This document shows, in pieces, positions 21,933 to 22,241 of a DNA stretch of 22,241 nt; position 1 is the stretch's first letter, and each line of letters opens with the position of its first letter. The notes under the pieces are model-generated. The model made no database searches. It was not told the origin of the DNA and saw only the letters and a list, made by a program, of their open reading frames with translations. Source of the DNA: an uncultured Amylibacter sp. (GTDB taxonomy: Bacteria > Pseudomonadota > Alphaproteobacteria > Rhodobacterales > Rhodobacteraceae); NCBI GenBank assembly GCA_937944065.1, contig CALDZS010000128.1, positions 1 to 22,241 of the forward strand. Direction: 5' to 3'. A program made the translations under genes and the position numbers.

Positions 21933-22241
21933 TGTTATTAAATCTGATACTTTATCTAATGTACGCCACGGTTTTTTCACCCGCGCCGGTGGGGTCTCCG
22001 AAGGCATTTATGCAGCTCTAAACTGCGGTCAAGGATCGTCTGACAACCCCGATCATGTCATGCAAAACCGGCAACTGGTCGCGGCGCATATCGGTGTGAG
22101 AACCGATCATCTTGCATCTGTTCATCAGTATCATTCCAATGTGACATTGACGGTGACCGAGCCCCTGTCGGGCGACAAGCCGAAGGCGGATGCGATGGTG
22201 ACAAATGTCGCGGGGATGGCACTTGGCGTGTTGACCGCCGA
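21925..22241 (+). CDS. pgeF: laccase-domain peptidoglycan editing factor PgeF (5' part, runs off window)
   Basis: About 105 residues of the N-terminal part are present from ATG 21925, and the frame continues past the right edge. The PgeF/YfiH (DUF152) signatures are present: HGFFTRAGGVSEG, LNCGQGSSDNP, SVHQYHSNV and KADAMVTNVAGMALGVLTAD, after which the expected conserved Cys would follow outside the window. PgeF acts on misincorporated L-Ser muropeptide precursors in E. coli, and family members show laccase-like activity. It overlaps the methyltransferase by 8 bp and shares its operon with lgt. Because only part is visible, catalytic completeness cannot be judged. Confidence 0.92.
   Translation, partial: MLDVIKSDTLSNVRHGFFTRAGGVSEGIYAALNCGQGSSDNPDHVMQNRQLVAAHIGVRTDHLASVHQYHSNVTLTVTEPLSGDKPKADAMVTNVAGMALGVLTA

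Overview
The window looks like ordinary chromosome from a marine Rhodobacterales (Roseobacter-group) alphaproteobacterium. The evidence is the set of protein families and their order: a Suv3-like helicase, S4 protein, FdxA and CarD run; HisN next to a PraR/SinR-like XRE regulator and TypA; divergent cobT and cobS; an lgt, MidA-like methyltransferase and pgeF run; and rpmG with ubiK. These family calls rest on recognising protein motifs by eye, and no database search was possible. I see no transposase, integrase, phage gene, CRISPR array or toxin-antitoxin pair.

Layout, left to right. At 3-1342 are the C-terminal part of a TolC-type outer membrane efflux protein and a poorly conserved coiled protein that may belong to the PopZ/DUF2497-like group. 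From 1339 to 6487 lies a cobalamin cluster (cobQ, a small YdjM-like membrane protein, cobT, cobS), interrupted by a tRNA-Cys gene and an aldo/keto reductase. From 6533 to 11311 a leftward block encodes a TPR lipoprotein-like or periplasmic protein, a Suv3-like RNA helicase, an Hsp15-type S4 protein, the 7Fe ferredoxin FdxA and the transcription regulator CarD. At 11368-12591 are a small SCP2-domain protein and an alpha/beta hydrolase. At 12588-15921, leftward, are HisN, an XRE regulator and the translational GTPase TypA/BipA. At 16058-18542 are an unrecognised polytopic membrane protein, a Bax-inhibitor-1 family protein and a MAPEG protein. At 18623-19864 are a hemerythrin-domain protein, ribosomal protein L33 and UbiK. 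At 19984-22241 is the envelope-related run lgt, midA-like methyltransferase and a truncated pgeF.

Intrinsic terminators are clear after cobS/carD, the XRE gene, typA, the BI-1 gene and hemerythrin/rpmG. Two convergent pairs (orf/cobQ and hydrolase/hisN) overlap at their stop codons with no terminator between them.

I found no previously undescribed multi-gene system. The observations most worth a second look are regulatory: a 15-bp 7-1-7 palindrome identical to the core of the gammaproteobacterial Zur box, placed over the -10 of a hemerythrin gene; an 18-bp perfect palindrome within the first codons of carD; an operator-like inverted repeat at the promoter of the XRE gene; a long hairpin with GANTC sites in both arms between typA and its terminator; and a hisN 5' end that runs into the upstream terminator and has no standard start codon where homology suggests the protein begins.
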